Source: Clostridium sp. cel8 (GTDB taxonomy: Bacteria > Bacillota > Clostridia > Clostridiales > Clostridiaceae). Taken from it: 64,000 nucleotides of DNA. The notes beneath the pieces were generated by a model. The model had not been told where the DNA came from. It was given only the letters and a program-made list of their open reading frames with translations, and searched no databases. The stretch spans positions 1 to 64,000 of the forward strand of contig NZ_JACGAG010000011.1 of NCBI RefSeq assembly GCF_014050525.1, in the 5' to 3' direction. Made by a program: the position numbers and the translations under genes. This document shows, piece after piece, positions 56,578 to 64,000 of this stretch (position 1 is its first letter; the number at the start of each line of letters is the position of its first letter).

Positions 56578-57233
56578 TCACTTTTTTGAATATCCTTTTA
56601 AAGCGCATGAACCTAATGCAACACACATATACCCTTTTTCTATCATACTAAAATTAACTACCCCTCTTATTATAACTTCATCTCCATTTGTCTTAAGATT
56701 AAGTGCTTCAATCCTGTCTGATTCTTCCTTATTATTTATCCAACAATATGCATCATTTTTTTGGTCATTTACATATACTATAATTAAATAATTATCACCA
56801 TCTCTTTTTGTACCATCAACCTTACCAGTTAACTCCAAATATTTATGTCTATATTTATTATCTGCTGCAACTTTATCATACATAAATTCATGAACAAATT
56901 TGTCTGCTGAAATTTTTATAAATTCATCATCTGGCTTAGCTAATAGTTCTTTTGGAGTTATTGCAAACAATTTCCCTGTATCAATATCTCCATTCTCTGT
57001 TCTTGGTCTTGTATCTTTTGTAACATTTGTATCATTCATAGTAGTTATATCATTTTCAGTAGTTGAGTCATTTTCAATTACACTTGTACTACTATCATTA
57101 TTTTCACTTACTGTGGCTATTTCTTCATTATTTACACTACCTGAAGATACATTTTCTGCTCCACAGCCACTTAGTATTGAGCAAAATACACATAACACAA
57201 TTGCTACTAAATTTAAAATTTTTTTCTTACCAT
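56578..57233 (-). pseudogene. Frameshifted lipoprotein with OB-fold-like domain
   Basis: A frame from 56578 to about 57198 encodes a lipoprotein signal end (VFCSILSGCGAE), a Ser/Thr/Asn linker and a ~120-residue domain resembling the tRNA_anti-like/OB family of small lipoproteins (ELTGKVDGTKRDGDNY). The natural start is ATG 57233, 9 nt after AAAGGAGA, but from there the frame ends after six codons. One extra A in the 7-A run (57219-57225) would restore MVRKKILNLVAIVL leading into the rest. Hence a real or sequencing frameshift, or a slippage-controlled gene. Confidence 0.75.
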
Positions 57234-57257
57234 AATATTTTTATCTCCTTTTTAATG

Positions 57258-58459
57258 GTTTGTGTCAAGTTAAAGTGGGCAATTTTATTTTTTAATTTCT
57301 CCATTATAAATTCAGTTAAAATTTTATCCTCAAAGGATTTAGTCCGCAGCCCGAAAGGGCGCATTTATTCCATTGACTTTTTATCTAGAATTTTAAGACT
57401 ATCTATAAATAAGTTCAGTAAAATTTCTTTCTCTAAATAAGCTCTGTATTGCCTTTCTAGCATTAGTCATGACACAACCTGTAAATGGTATACTTTATTT
57501 ATCCTCTGAAATAACACCGTAACATACTTCATTTATTACATCGTATATTCTTTTACTTGCTTTTTCAGCTAATATCTTAGCTAAATTATTCGCACCTCTA
57601 ATAGACCAACTCATTTTTCTTCCTTTCATTCTCTGAGCAAGTATATCACAAATATTATGTTCCATAGTGCCTAAATTCCTGTATTCAATTCCATCAGGTG
57701 CCTTCGGCATATTTATTTCTTCTCGCAAGTTATAAGGCTTCAATCCCATTTTATTATCAAAAAGATACTTGTATAACTTTTCAAGTTTCTTATATATATC
57801 CTCATCTTTAGTATATTTAACCATTAGCTTTGTAAGGTATTTAAAGCTTTCTCCTACTTTCCCTTTATTCAACATTCGTATTAATTTGTGTGCCTCCTTC
57901 TTGTCATGTATTGCCCTCAAAACTGCCTGATAGTTCTTTTATATTACTAGAAGTATTTCTATAAGATACATTAGTTACATTGTCCACTATCTTTTCTACT
58001 AAATTACTTGAAATATGACCTATTGTATCCATTTTTAGATATTCATCTAATAAAAACTTATAGGCCTTTTTCCATCTTCTGTTTTAAATTCATACATTCT
58101 TCTTTTAAATTCTATATTTCCCATAATAGTCTTTATACAAGTAGATCTTAAACCTTTATTTCTATAAATCTTACTATCTCTTTCATCCATCAACCTTCGG
58201 TCTAAGTGAGTTAGCACTTCTTTCATAAATTCGCATGCTTTATTACATACATATTTATATATTTTTTTCTCTAAGTTATTGAAAGTTATGTCATTATCTT
58301 TTAAACTTAAATTGTACATTAATATCATCCATTTCTATATAGTTTCGCTAACTTATATTATAATGGATATATTATGTACATGGGAGATGTTTTTTGCATC
58401 TCCCTTTATTTTTTATTATTAATTAATACTATCTTTGCCCACTAAAATTATACTCTAAG
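57258..58459 (-). mobile_element. ISLre2-like insertion sequence, internally deleted (copy A)
   Basis: About 1.2 kb bounded by imperfect terminal repeats: GTTTGTGTCAAGTTAAAGTG at 57258 and its partner at 58459, matching at 17 of 25 positions and sharing AGTGGGCAA. The left end holds a GGAGATG/CATCTCC hairpin. The 9-bp flanks do not match, so no target duplication is left. Intact members are about 1.5-2 kb, so roughly a third is missing. Four other fragments of this family lie at 12646, 22803, 24323 and 26641. Confidence 0.8.
57495..58328 (-). pseudogene. UPF0236/ISLre2-type transposase, frameshifted and deleted
   Basis: N-terminal part at 58047-58328 (MILMYNLSLKDNDITF, YVCNKACEFMKEV). After YEFKTEDGK the frame shifts and continues as AYKFLLDEYLKMDTIGHISS and VDNVTNVSYRNTSSNIKELS. 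A deletion joins this to AVLRAIHDKKEAHKLIRMLN, and the C-terminal 141 residues follow with NLGTMEHNICDILAQRMKGR and SWSIRGANNLAK, a hallmark of the family. At least one frameshift and about 200 missing residues make it inactive. Confidence 0.82.
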
Positions 58460-58506
58460 ATTGTTTATTTTTAAATGCACAATATCATTATTTTAAATTT
58501 TCCTCC

Positions 58507-58602
58507 TAATTAATCTTAAACTTCTCCACTTCTTAATTTAACTCCTCTGCTATTTCATTTAGTTTTTCTGCCATTCTTGAAATTTCTTCAACCATTGCTG
58601 TC
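58507..58602 (-). pseudogene. Fragment of a chemoreceptor C-terminus
   Basis: About 32 codons on the minus strand read MVEEISRMAEKLNEIAEELN, a stop, then EVEKFKIN and a stop. This matches the last heptads of methyl-accepting chemotaxis proteins. It sits directly beyond the left end of the IS. The 5' part of the gene is absent. Confidence 0.55.
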
Positions 58603-58778
58603 TATTACTCTACTGTTGGTAGTATTTTTATGAATTAAAATTAATTATTTGTTTTTTATAAGTAATTAATAAATAAACTGTAATACTATCGGTAACATTG
58701 AATAAAATTTGACTATATGGTATTATGATTTTAGTTTTTTTATTTAAAAATTAAAATCATATAATTTATATTAACATA

Positions 58779-58794
58779 AGTATAAGCTTATACT
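58779..58794. promoter_or_regulatory. 16-bp perfect palindrome before the OPT gene
   Basis: AGTATAAGCTTATACT lies 86 bp upstream of the OPT start codon. A likely operator for a dimeric regulator; no regulator gene is adjacent. Confidence 0.5.
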
Positions 58795-58879
58795 ATTTAT
58801 TAAAAATTATTAAAAAATATATAAATGTAATTTATACATTATGTTAATAAATTTACAATTAAATCAAGGAGGAAAGAAA

Positions 58880-60790
58880 ATGCATGAAAAGAACCAGTTT
58901 AAGCCCTTTATAAGTGCAGACAAAGTTTTGCCAGAAATGACATTAACATCAGTTTCTATAGGTATTATATTAGCAATTGTATTTGGTGCTGCAAATGCTT
59001 ATTTGGGCTTAAAAGTTGGAATGACTATATCAGCGTCAATTCCAGCAGCAGTTATGTCAATGGGAATTATAAGAGTTATTTTAAAAAGGGATTCTATACT
59101 TGAGAATAATTTAGTACAAACTATAGGATCAGCTGGTGAATCTATTGCAGCAGGTGCAATATTTACATTACCAGCTATATTTATTTGGATGGAAGAATGG
59201 GGACAACCAGCTCCATCATTAATTGAAATATCAATAATTTGTTTATGTGGAGGAATACTTGGTGTTCTATTTATGATTCCTCTTAGAAAAGCACTTATAG
59301 TTAAAGAACATGGAGTTCTTCCATATCCAGAAGGAACAGCATGTTCTGAAGTTCTTCTTGCAGGAGAAGAAGGTGGAAGCAAAGCTTCAGGAGTTTTTGC
59401 AGGCCTTGGAATAGCCGCAGCTTATAAATTTTTATCAGAAGGATTTAAAATATTTCCAAGTGAAGTTCATTATGAAATACAAAGTTATAAAGGCTCAGCA
59501 GCTGGTATTGACGTACTTCCAGCGTTGCTTGGAGTTGGATATATCTGTGGAATAAAAATTTCAAGTTATATGTTTGCAGGTGGAATACTTGGATGGTTTG
59601 CAATATTGCCTTTAATATCTCTATTTGCTGGAAATACAGTTATGTATCCTGGAACAGATCCAATAAGTAGTATGGGTTCATTTGCTTTATGGTCAAATTA
59701 CTTAAAATATATTGGTGCAGGTGCAGTTGCAGCTGGAGGAATAATGAGTTTAATAAAATCCCTTCCATTAATTGTTTCAACATTTTCATCATCAATTAAG
59801 GATTTAAAAAGCAAAGATAAAGTGGTATCGCAAGAGAGAACAGACAAGGATTTACCAGTAAATGTAATAATAATTGGCATAGTAGCATTAATAGTTATTA
59901 TATGGCTTATACCAACAATTCCTGTTTCATTAGGTGGAGCAATACTCATAACTATATTTGGTTTCTTCTTTGCTACAGTATCATCAAGAATAGTTGGTCT
60001 TGTAGGAAGTAGTAATAACCCAGTATCAGGTATGACAATAGCAACACTTCTTATTACAACAATGATATTAAAATTAACTGGTGTTACTGGAAGAGAAGGA
60101 ATGCTATCTGCAATAGCAATAGGCTCAGTTATTTGTATAATTGCAGCAATTGCAGGTGATACTTCACAGGATTTAAAGACAGGATATATAGTAGGAGCAA
60201 CTCCATATAAGCAACAAATTGGTGAAATTATCGGTGTTGTAGCTTCATCAATAACAATTGGAGGAGCATTATACTTATTAAATGCAGCATGGGGATTTGG
60301 ATCAGATAAACTTGCAGCTCCACAAGCTACATTAATGAAAATGGTTGTTGAAGGAGTTATGAATGGAAATCTTCCATGGAATTTAGTATTCACTGGAGTA
60401 GCAATAGCAATTTTTATCGCAATACTTGGAATACCAGTTCTTCCATTTGCAATAGGACTTTATCTTCCAATTCATTTAAGTACAGGAATTATGGTTGGTG
60501 GACTTGTAAGAATGTATTTTGAAAAGAAGAAAAACATATCTGAAACTAAAAGAAAAGATGCAATTGACAGAGGAGTTTTATATACTTCAGGTTTAATTGC
60601 AGGTGAAGGTCTTATTGGAATTCTTCTTGCAGTGTTTGCAATACTAAAAGTTGGTAATAGATCACTTGCAGAAATAATTGATATGTCAGGAATAATAAAT
60701 CTTGGGAGTATTGGTGCACTTATCTTTTTTGCTCTCCTTATAGTTAGTTTATTTAAATTTACTATTTGGAATAAAGGAGCTAGTAAATAA
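58880..60790 (+). CDS. OPT-family oligopeptide transporter
   Basis: Polytopic membrane protein of 636 aa with about 15 hydrophobic segments. GAANAYLGLKVGMTISASIPAAV, GILGVLFMIPLRKALI, HGVLPYPEGTACSEVL and GLVGSSNNPVSGMTIATLL are hallmark OPT segments. OPT proteins move oligopeptides or metal chelates using the proton gradient. ATG 58880 has AAGGAGG 8 nt upstream; a longer frame from 58841 is not supported. It pairs with a PqqD-like gene 18 nt downstream. Confidence 0.93.
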   Translation: MHEKNQFKPFISADKVLPEMTLTSVSIGIILAIVFGAANAYLGLKVGMTISASIPAAVMSMGIIRVILKRDSILENNLVQTIGSAGESIAAGAIFTLPAIFIWMEEWGQPAPSLIEISIICLCGGILGVLFMIPLRKALIVKEHGVLPYPEGTACSEVLLAGEEGGSKASGVFAGLGIAAAYKFLSEGFKIFPSEVHYEIQSYKGSAAGIDVLPALLGVGYICGIKISSYMFAGGILGWFAILPLISLFAGNTVMYPGTDPISSMGSFALWSNYLKYIGAGAVAAGGIMSLIKSLPLIVSTFSSSIKDLKSKDKVVSQERTDKDLPVNVIIIGIVALIVIIWLIPTIPVSLGGAILITIFGFFFATVSSRIVGLVGSSNNPVSGMTIATLLITTMILKLTGVTGREGMLSAIAIGSVICIIAAIAGDTSQDLKTGYIVGATPYKQQIGEIIGVVASSITIGGALYLLNAAWGFGSDKLAAPQATLMKMVVEGVMNGNLPWNLVFTGVAIAIFIAILGIPVLPFAIGLYLPIHLSTGIMVGGLVRMYFEKKKNISETKRKDAIDRGVLYTSGLIAGEGLIGILLAVFAILKVGNRSLAEIIDMSGIINLGSIGALIFFALLIVSLFKFTIWNKGASK

Positions 60791-60808
60791 AAGAAAGGTT
60801 ATTAACCA

Positions 60809-61141
60809 ATGAAAAAGGCGAAAAATTATCTTGATTATATTCCAATAATAAATAAAGAACATAAGTGGAATATTGATGAAAATGGAATAGTAACAATTAC
60901 AATAATCAATAAAGGATTTTTCAACAGGATAGCTCAAATATTTTTTAAAGCACCTAAAAAAAGTGAAATAAAACTAGATGAATATGGCAGTATGGTTTGG
61001 AAATGCATAGATGACAAAAAAAATATTGGTGAGATTGCAAATGAAGTGAGAAAGAATTTTGATGATAATGATAGTATATTTTATGAACGATTAATAAAAT
61101 TTTTCTATATATTAAAGCAAAATAAATTTATAAAATATTAA
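60809..61141 (+). CDS. PqqD-family protein
   Basis: Protein of 110 aa with a PqqD-like winged-helix domain: LDEYGSMVWKCIDDKKNIGEI and YERLIKFFYILKQNKFI fit the family. A basic N-terminal strand region precedes it. PqqD-like domains bind leader peptides in RiPP pathways, yet no radical SAM or precursor gene is in the window. It is in one operon with the OPT transporter, ending at a strong terminator. It might help deliver or recognise a peptide for the transporter; that is inference. Confidence 0.85.
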   Translation: MKKAKNYLDYIPIINKEHKWNIDENGIVTITIINKGFFNRIAQIFFKAPKKSEIKLDEYGSMVWKCIDDKKNIGEIANEVRKNFDDNDSIFYERLIKFFYILKQNKFIKY

Positions 61142-61144
61142 TTT

Positions 61145-61190
61145 AAAATACCTGTAATATTTAGATATAATCTATTATTACAGGTATTTT
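61145..61190. terminator. Bidirectional terminator with 15-bp stem
   Basis: AAAATACCTGTAATA (61145-61159) pairs perfectly with 61176-61190. It lies between pqqD-like and glmS, which converge. Confidence 0.9.
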
Positions 61191-61226
61191 TATCTTTTAA
61201 AAATTTATTCAAGCTTTATTTAAAAA

Positions 61227-63053
61227 CTACTCTACTGTAACTGACTTAGCCAAATTCTTAGGTTTGTCTACATCGCAGCCTCTCTTAATAGCCATATAAT
61301 ATCCAAGAAGCTGAAGTGGTATTACTTCTAAAACTGGTGCAAATAAATCATTTATTTTTGGCAAGTAAATTATAGAATCAACTTCACTTTCTACCTGCGA
61401 ACTTCCTTCTATTGCAAGTGCTAAAACTTTGGCACCTCTTGTAGTAAGTTCTTTAACATTGCTTAACATTTTTTCAACTAGCTTTTGCTGAGTTATTCCT
61501 GCAACTACTATAGTTCCATCTTCAATAAGAGCTATAGGACCATGTTTCAATTCTCCACCTGCATAAGCTTCAGAATGAATATATGATACTTCTTTTACTT
61601 TTAATGCACCTTCCATAGCTACAGCATAGTCAAGTCCTCTTCCTATATAGAACATATCTCTGTTATTGTAGTTATCATCTGCAAATTTCTCAACAACAGA
61701 TGTATCTTCAAGGATCTTTTTAGTCTTTTCTGGAAGTGTAAGCATTTCAGCTTTTAACTTTTCAATTTCAGAATTACTTAAAGTTCCTTTATTTTGTGCA
61801 AAGAACAATGCTATTGTATACATTACAATAAGTTGTGTTACATAGGCCTTAGTTGAAGCTACTGCAATTTCAGGTCCAGCCCAAGTGTAAAGAACATCAT
61901 CTGCTTCTCTTGATATTGTACTTCCAACAACATTAGTTACTGCTATTGTTCTTGCGCCTTTTTTCTTTGCTTCTCTAAGTCCTGCAAGTGTATCTGCAGT
62001 TTCACCTGACTGACTTACTGCTATCATCAAAGTCTTATCATCTATCATTGGATCTCTATATCTAAATTCTGATGCTGTATCAACTTCTACAGGCATCCTA
62101 GCAAGTTTTTCTATTACATATTTACCTACAAGTCCTGCATGATATGCAGTTCCACAAGCTACAATATAAATTCTATTTATATCTTGTATCTGCTCTTTTG
62201 TGATATTTATATCATCAAGAGTAATAGGTTTACCTGGTACAATCCTTGAAGTCATTGTATCTTTTATTGCCTTTGGCTGCTCGTTTATTTCCTTTATCAT
62301 AAAATGATCATAACCGCCTTTTTCAGCAGCATCTGCATTCCATGTTACATGAAATACATCTCTCTTTATCTCTTTCTTTTCACTATCTAGGATCTTTACT
62401 CCACTTCTATCTAAGACTACAAATTCATTATCATTTAAAAGATAAACATCTCTTGTATAATTAAGTATTGCAGGTATATCTGATGCTATAAAGTACTCCT
62501 TGTCCCCAAGCCCTACTACCAAAGGACTGTCTTTTCTTGCTGCAACAATTTTATTTGGCTCTCTTGAGGAAACTACTCCTATAGCATAACTTCCCTTCAG
62601 TTTTGATACTGCCTCCATAACAGCATTTGTCAAATCACCTTTATAAAAATAATCTATAAGATGTGGTACAACTTCAGTATCTGTATCAGAAAGAAATGTA
62701 TATCCTTTGGATTTAAGCATTTCTCTTAATTCAACATAATTTTCTATTATCCCATTGTGAACTACGCTTATTGTTCCATCTTCATTTTTATGTGGATGAG
62801 CATTTATATCAGAAGGCTCACCATGAGTTGCCCATCTTGTGTGTCCAATACCTACAAAACCTTTAAGTGGTTCACTGTCTAATTTATTTTTTAAATTTAA
62901 AAGTCTTCCTTTACATTTAGTTACATTTATATGATCATTATCAATTATAGCAACACCTGCAGAATCATAACCTCTGTATTCAAGCTTACTTAATCCTTCC
63001 ACTAATATTGGTGCTGCATCTCTGTTTCCAATAAATCCTACTATTCCGCACAT
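61227..63053 (-). CDS. glmS: Glutamine-fructose-6-phosphate aminotransferase
   Basis: Enzyme of 608 aa that makes glucosamine-6-phosphate for cell-wall synthesis. The N-terminal glutaminase domain starts with catalytic Cys in MCGIVGFIGNRDAAP. Two SIS domains follow, with VSQSGETADTLAGLR and the KVKEVSYIHSEAYAGGELKHG block, and the C-terminal LAKSVTVE. Length is standard. The mRNA leader carries a glmS ribozyme. glmM lies about 725 nt upstream on the same strand, separated by a terminator. Confidence 0.97.
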   Translation of the reverse strand: MCGIVGFIGNRDAAPILVEGLSKLEYRGYDSAGVAIIDNDHINVTKCKGRLLNLKNKLDSEPLKGFVGIGHTRWATHGEPSDINAHPHKNEDGTISVVHNGIIENYVELREMLKSKGYTFLSDTDTEVVPHLIDYFYKGDLTNAVMEAVSKLKGSYAIGVVSSREPNKIVAARKDSPLVVGLGDKEYFIASDIPAILNYTRDVYLLNDNEFVVLDRSGVKILDSEKKEIKRDVFHVTWNADAAEKGGYDHFMIKEINEQPKAIKDTMTSRIVPGKPITLDDINITKEQIQDINRIYIVACGTAYHAGLVGKYVIEKLARMPVEVDTASEFRYRDPMIDDKTLMIAVSQSGETADTLAGLREAKKKGARTIAVTNVVGSTISREADDVLYTWAGPEIAVASTKAYVTQLIVMYTIALFFAQNKGTLSNSEIEKLKAEMLTLPEKTKKILEDTSVVEKFADDNYNNRDMFYIGRGLDYAVAMEGALKVKEVSYIHSEAYAGGELKHGPIALIEDGTIVVAGITQQKLVEKMLSNVKELTTRGAKVLALAIEGSSQVESEVDSIIYLPKINDLFAPVLEVIPLQLLGYYMAIKRGCDVDKPKNLAKSVTVE

Positions 63054-63299
63054 ATTAATCTTCCTCTCAAAATTTAATAATTTAGATTTATCCTGCTTAT
63101 AAGACTATATTTAGTCTATATTTTATCTTGCAGTGCAAATTAGCATAAAATTTTACATGACAATAAGACTCTCCAACACACTAAATTTAAAAAAGTGTAC
63201 GAGAAATAGACCTATTTAATACTCTTTTTTTAACAGGATATAATTTATATTTGATTACAGGGATATAGAAAATATCCCTAACTCAATGAATATTGAGGT

Positions 63300-63458
63300 T
63301 TTTACACCAGACTGATGTTGTTTCAGGAATCACTTCCTGCTTTTATCAGTCGTTAACGGTAGTGCGTATACCGTGGGGCACCCGCCGAAGATTCGATACT
63401 CCCCATCCTCGTCAACTTAAGCAAAATTACAAGTTATTTTTACTTAAGTCCTGGCGCT
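63300..63458 (-). ncRNA. glmS ribozyme-riboswitch
   Basis: On the minus strand the leader reads AGCGCCAGGACTT, then TTGACGAGGATGGGGAGTAT, then CGGCGGGTGCCCCACGGTAT, the conserved glmS core. Self-cleavage should occur between A (63458) and G (63457) when glucosamine-6-phosphate binds. The P3-P4 extension runs to about 63300. This lowers glmS mRNA when product is plentiful. Confidence 0.97.
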
Positions 63459-63532
63459 TTAATTTTATATATTATTATTTAGCTATCACCTGCTTTCCAC
63501 ATAAATAAGTTTGTTAAATATTCTTTCAATCC

Positions 63533-63562
63533 ATTATATGATTTAAGACTATTTTTTGTCAA
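63533..63562 (-). promoter_or_regulatory. Sigma-A promoter of the glmS transcript
   Basis: TTGACA (63557-63562), an 18-bp spacer and TATAAT (63533-63538) on the minus strand, 75 nt before the ribozyme cleavage site. Confidence 0.85.
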
Positions 63563-63620
63563 CTATTACATCGTTAAAAAAATTATCTTACTTAATCTAA
63601 GACATAAACGATCCCACTAA

Positions 63621-63646
63621 ATGTAAGTAAACAAGCGCTTTTACAT
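63621..63646. promoter_or_regulatory. Palindromic site upstream of the glmS promoter (cre-like)
   Basis: ATGTAA and TTACAT lie at the ends of a 26-bp site with AAGCGCTT near its centre (63633-63640). It is 59 bp upstream of the -35 element. It resembles CcpA-type or variant cre palindromes of clostridia; the binding protein is not certain. Confidence 0.4.
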
Positions 63647-63715
63647 CTTTAAACCTGAAATTATTAATTTTATATTAACAGCCTGTTTTATAACAATATA
63701 TTGTATTATAAACAT

Positions 63716-63747
63716 AAAATGTAAACCATCCGTCAGGTTTACATTTT
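63716..63747 (-). terminator. glmM terminator
   Basis: AAAATGTAAACC (63716-63727) pairs perfectly with GGTTTACATTTT (63736-63747), about 30 nt after the glmM stop codon. Confidence 0.85.
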
Positions 63748-63778
63748 ACATTAATATACAAAATACATTTAACTTTAT

Positions 63779-64000
63779 TTAAGCATTTGCCTTAGTTTCA
63801 ATAAGACTTGCAAGATCATTTGCCATTTTATCTATTTCAGATTGTACTTTACCTTCAAGCATCACCCTGATAAGAGGCTCTGTTCCAGATGGTCTTATTA
63901 AAACTCTTCCACATCCATCAAGTTTTTCTTCCATCTTTTTAATTTCACTTACTATTTCTTCATCTTTTAAATATATATCCTTTTTATCATTTGCAACATT
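63779..64000 (-). CDS. glmM: Phosphoglucosamine mutase, C-terminal part
   Basis: The last 73 codons of a gene that runs off the window. It has [16 protein letters not shown], the phosphate-binding loop of domain 4 in hexose phosphate mutases, and [17 protein letters not shown] at the end. GlmM converts glucosamine-6-phosphate to glucosamine-1-phosphate. Its place directly upstream of glmS fits GlmM rather than other phosphomutases. Confidence 0.93.
   Translation of the reverse strand, partial: NVANDKKDIYLKDEEIVSEIKKMEEKLDGCGRVLIRPSGTEPLIRVMLEGKVQSEIDKMANDLASLIETKANA

Noticed and set aside
59698-60393. 231-codon minus-strand frame inside the OPT gene
   Set aside because: Antisense frame full of Pro/Ile/Thr without domain or start signal; the OPT gene is certain.
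63293-63508. Plus-strand frame of 71 codons
   Set aside because: It is the antisense of the glmS ribozyme, whose conserved bases explain the open frame.

Overview
The window is low-GC, densely coded DNA of a Firmicute, most likely a Clostridium sensu stricto relative. The pointers are the strong AT bias, AGGAGG-type ribosome binding sites, a D-proline reductase (Stickland) cluster, LevR-type and SorC-type sugar regulators, a SAM-I riboswitch and a glmS ribozyme. The species cannot be named from sequence alone. No tRNA, rRNA, CRISPR array or prophage was seen.

Layout. 0.2-3.8 kb: a three-gene membrane glycosylation set (GT2, GtrA, GT39). 3.8-11.7 kb, minus strand: a mannose-family PTS (IIA, IIB, IIC, IID) followed by an AraM-like glycerol-1-phosphate dehydrogenase and an AraL/NagD-like HAD phosphatase. 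This operon has a clear sigma-54 promoter and sits downstream of a LevR-type sigma-54 activator. 11.7-13.1 kb: a graveyard of decayed transposases. 13.1-16.1 kb: KduD plus a heparinase II/III-like protein, behind a striking repeat operator. 16.2-17.7 kb: O-acetylhomoserine sulfhydrylase under a SAM-I riboswitch. 17.8-18.6 kb: a Cof-type HAD phosphatase. 19-27 kb: a galactitol-type PTS, a GpsA-like dehydrogenase, a SorC regulator, a class II aldolase, a zinc alcohol dehydrogenase and a glucitol-type IIA, which together look like a polyol pathway. 27.3-29.1 kb: phosphatases and a nitroreductase. 29.2-38.3 kb: a five-gene sugar or polyol oxidation operon (minus) facing a PAS-LuxR regulator, a SorC regulator and DeoC (plus). 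38.4-43.4 kb: a DUF11-like repeat protein, a flavin reductase/nitroreductase/HxlR group and a chemoreceptor. 43.6-49 kb: dihydroorotase, an amino-acid ABC transporter with a cytidylate-kinase-like protein, and a LysR regulator. 49.2-56.5 kb: the prd cluster (PrdC, PrdA, a small protein, PrdB, proline racemase, an ornithine-type aminotransferase) and a DMT transporter. 56.6-58.6 kb: a frameshifted lipoprotein gene and a decayed ISLre2-like element. 58.9-61.1 kb: an OPT transporter and a PqqD-like protein. 61.2-64 kb: glmS with its ribozyme, and the end of glmM.

How it works together. Most of the window is accessory catabolism. Several independent loci each join uptake or sugar-modifying enzymes to a dedicated regulator, and the prd cluster gives a reductive sink for proline. 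Points of most interest: the AraM/AraL pair placed under a LevR/sigma-54 PTS; a polyol locus with a divergent GpsA-like enzyme and two near-identical promoters; a PrdB with CXXC where the studied enzymes have selenocysteine; five fragments of one IS family, two sharing an internal deletion junction and one reduced to about 113 bp; and a 7-A tract that puts a lipoprotein gene out of frame.
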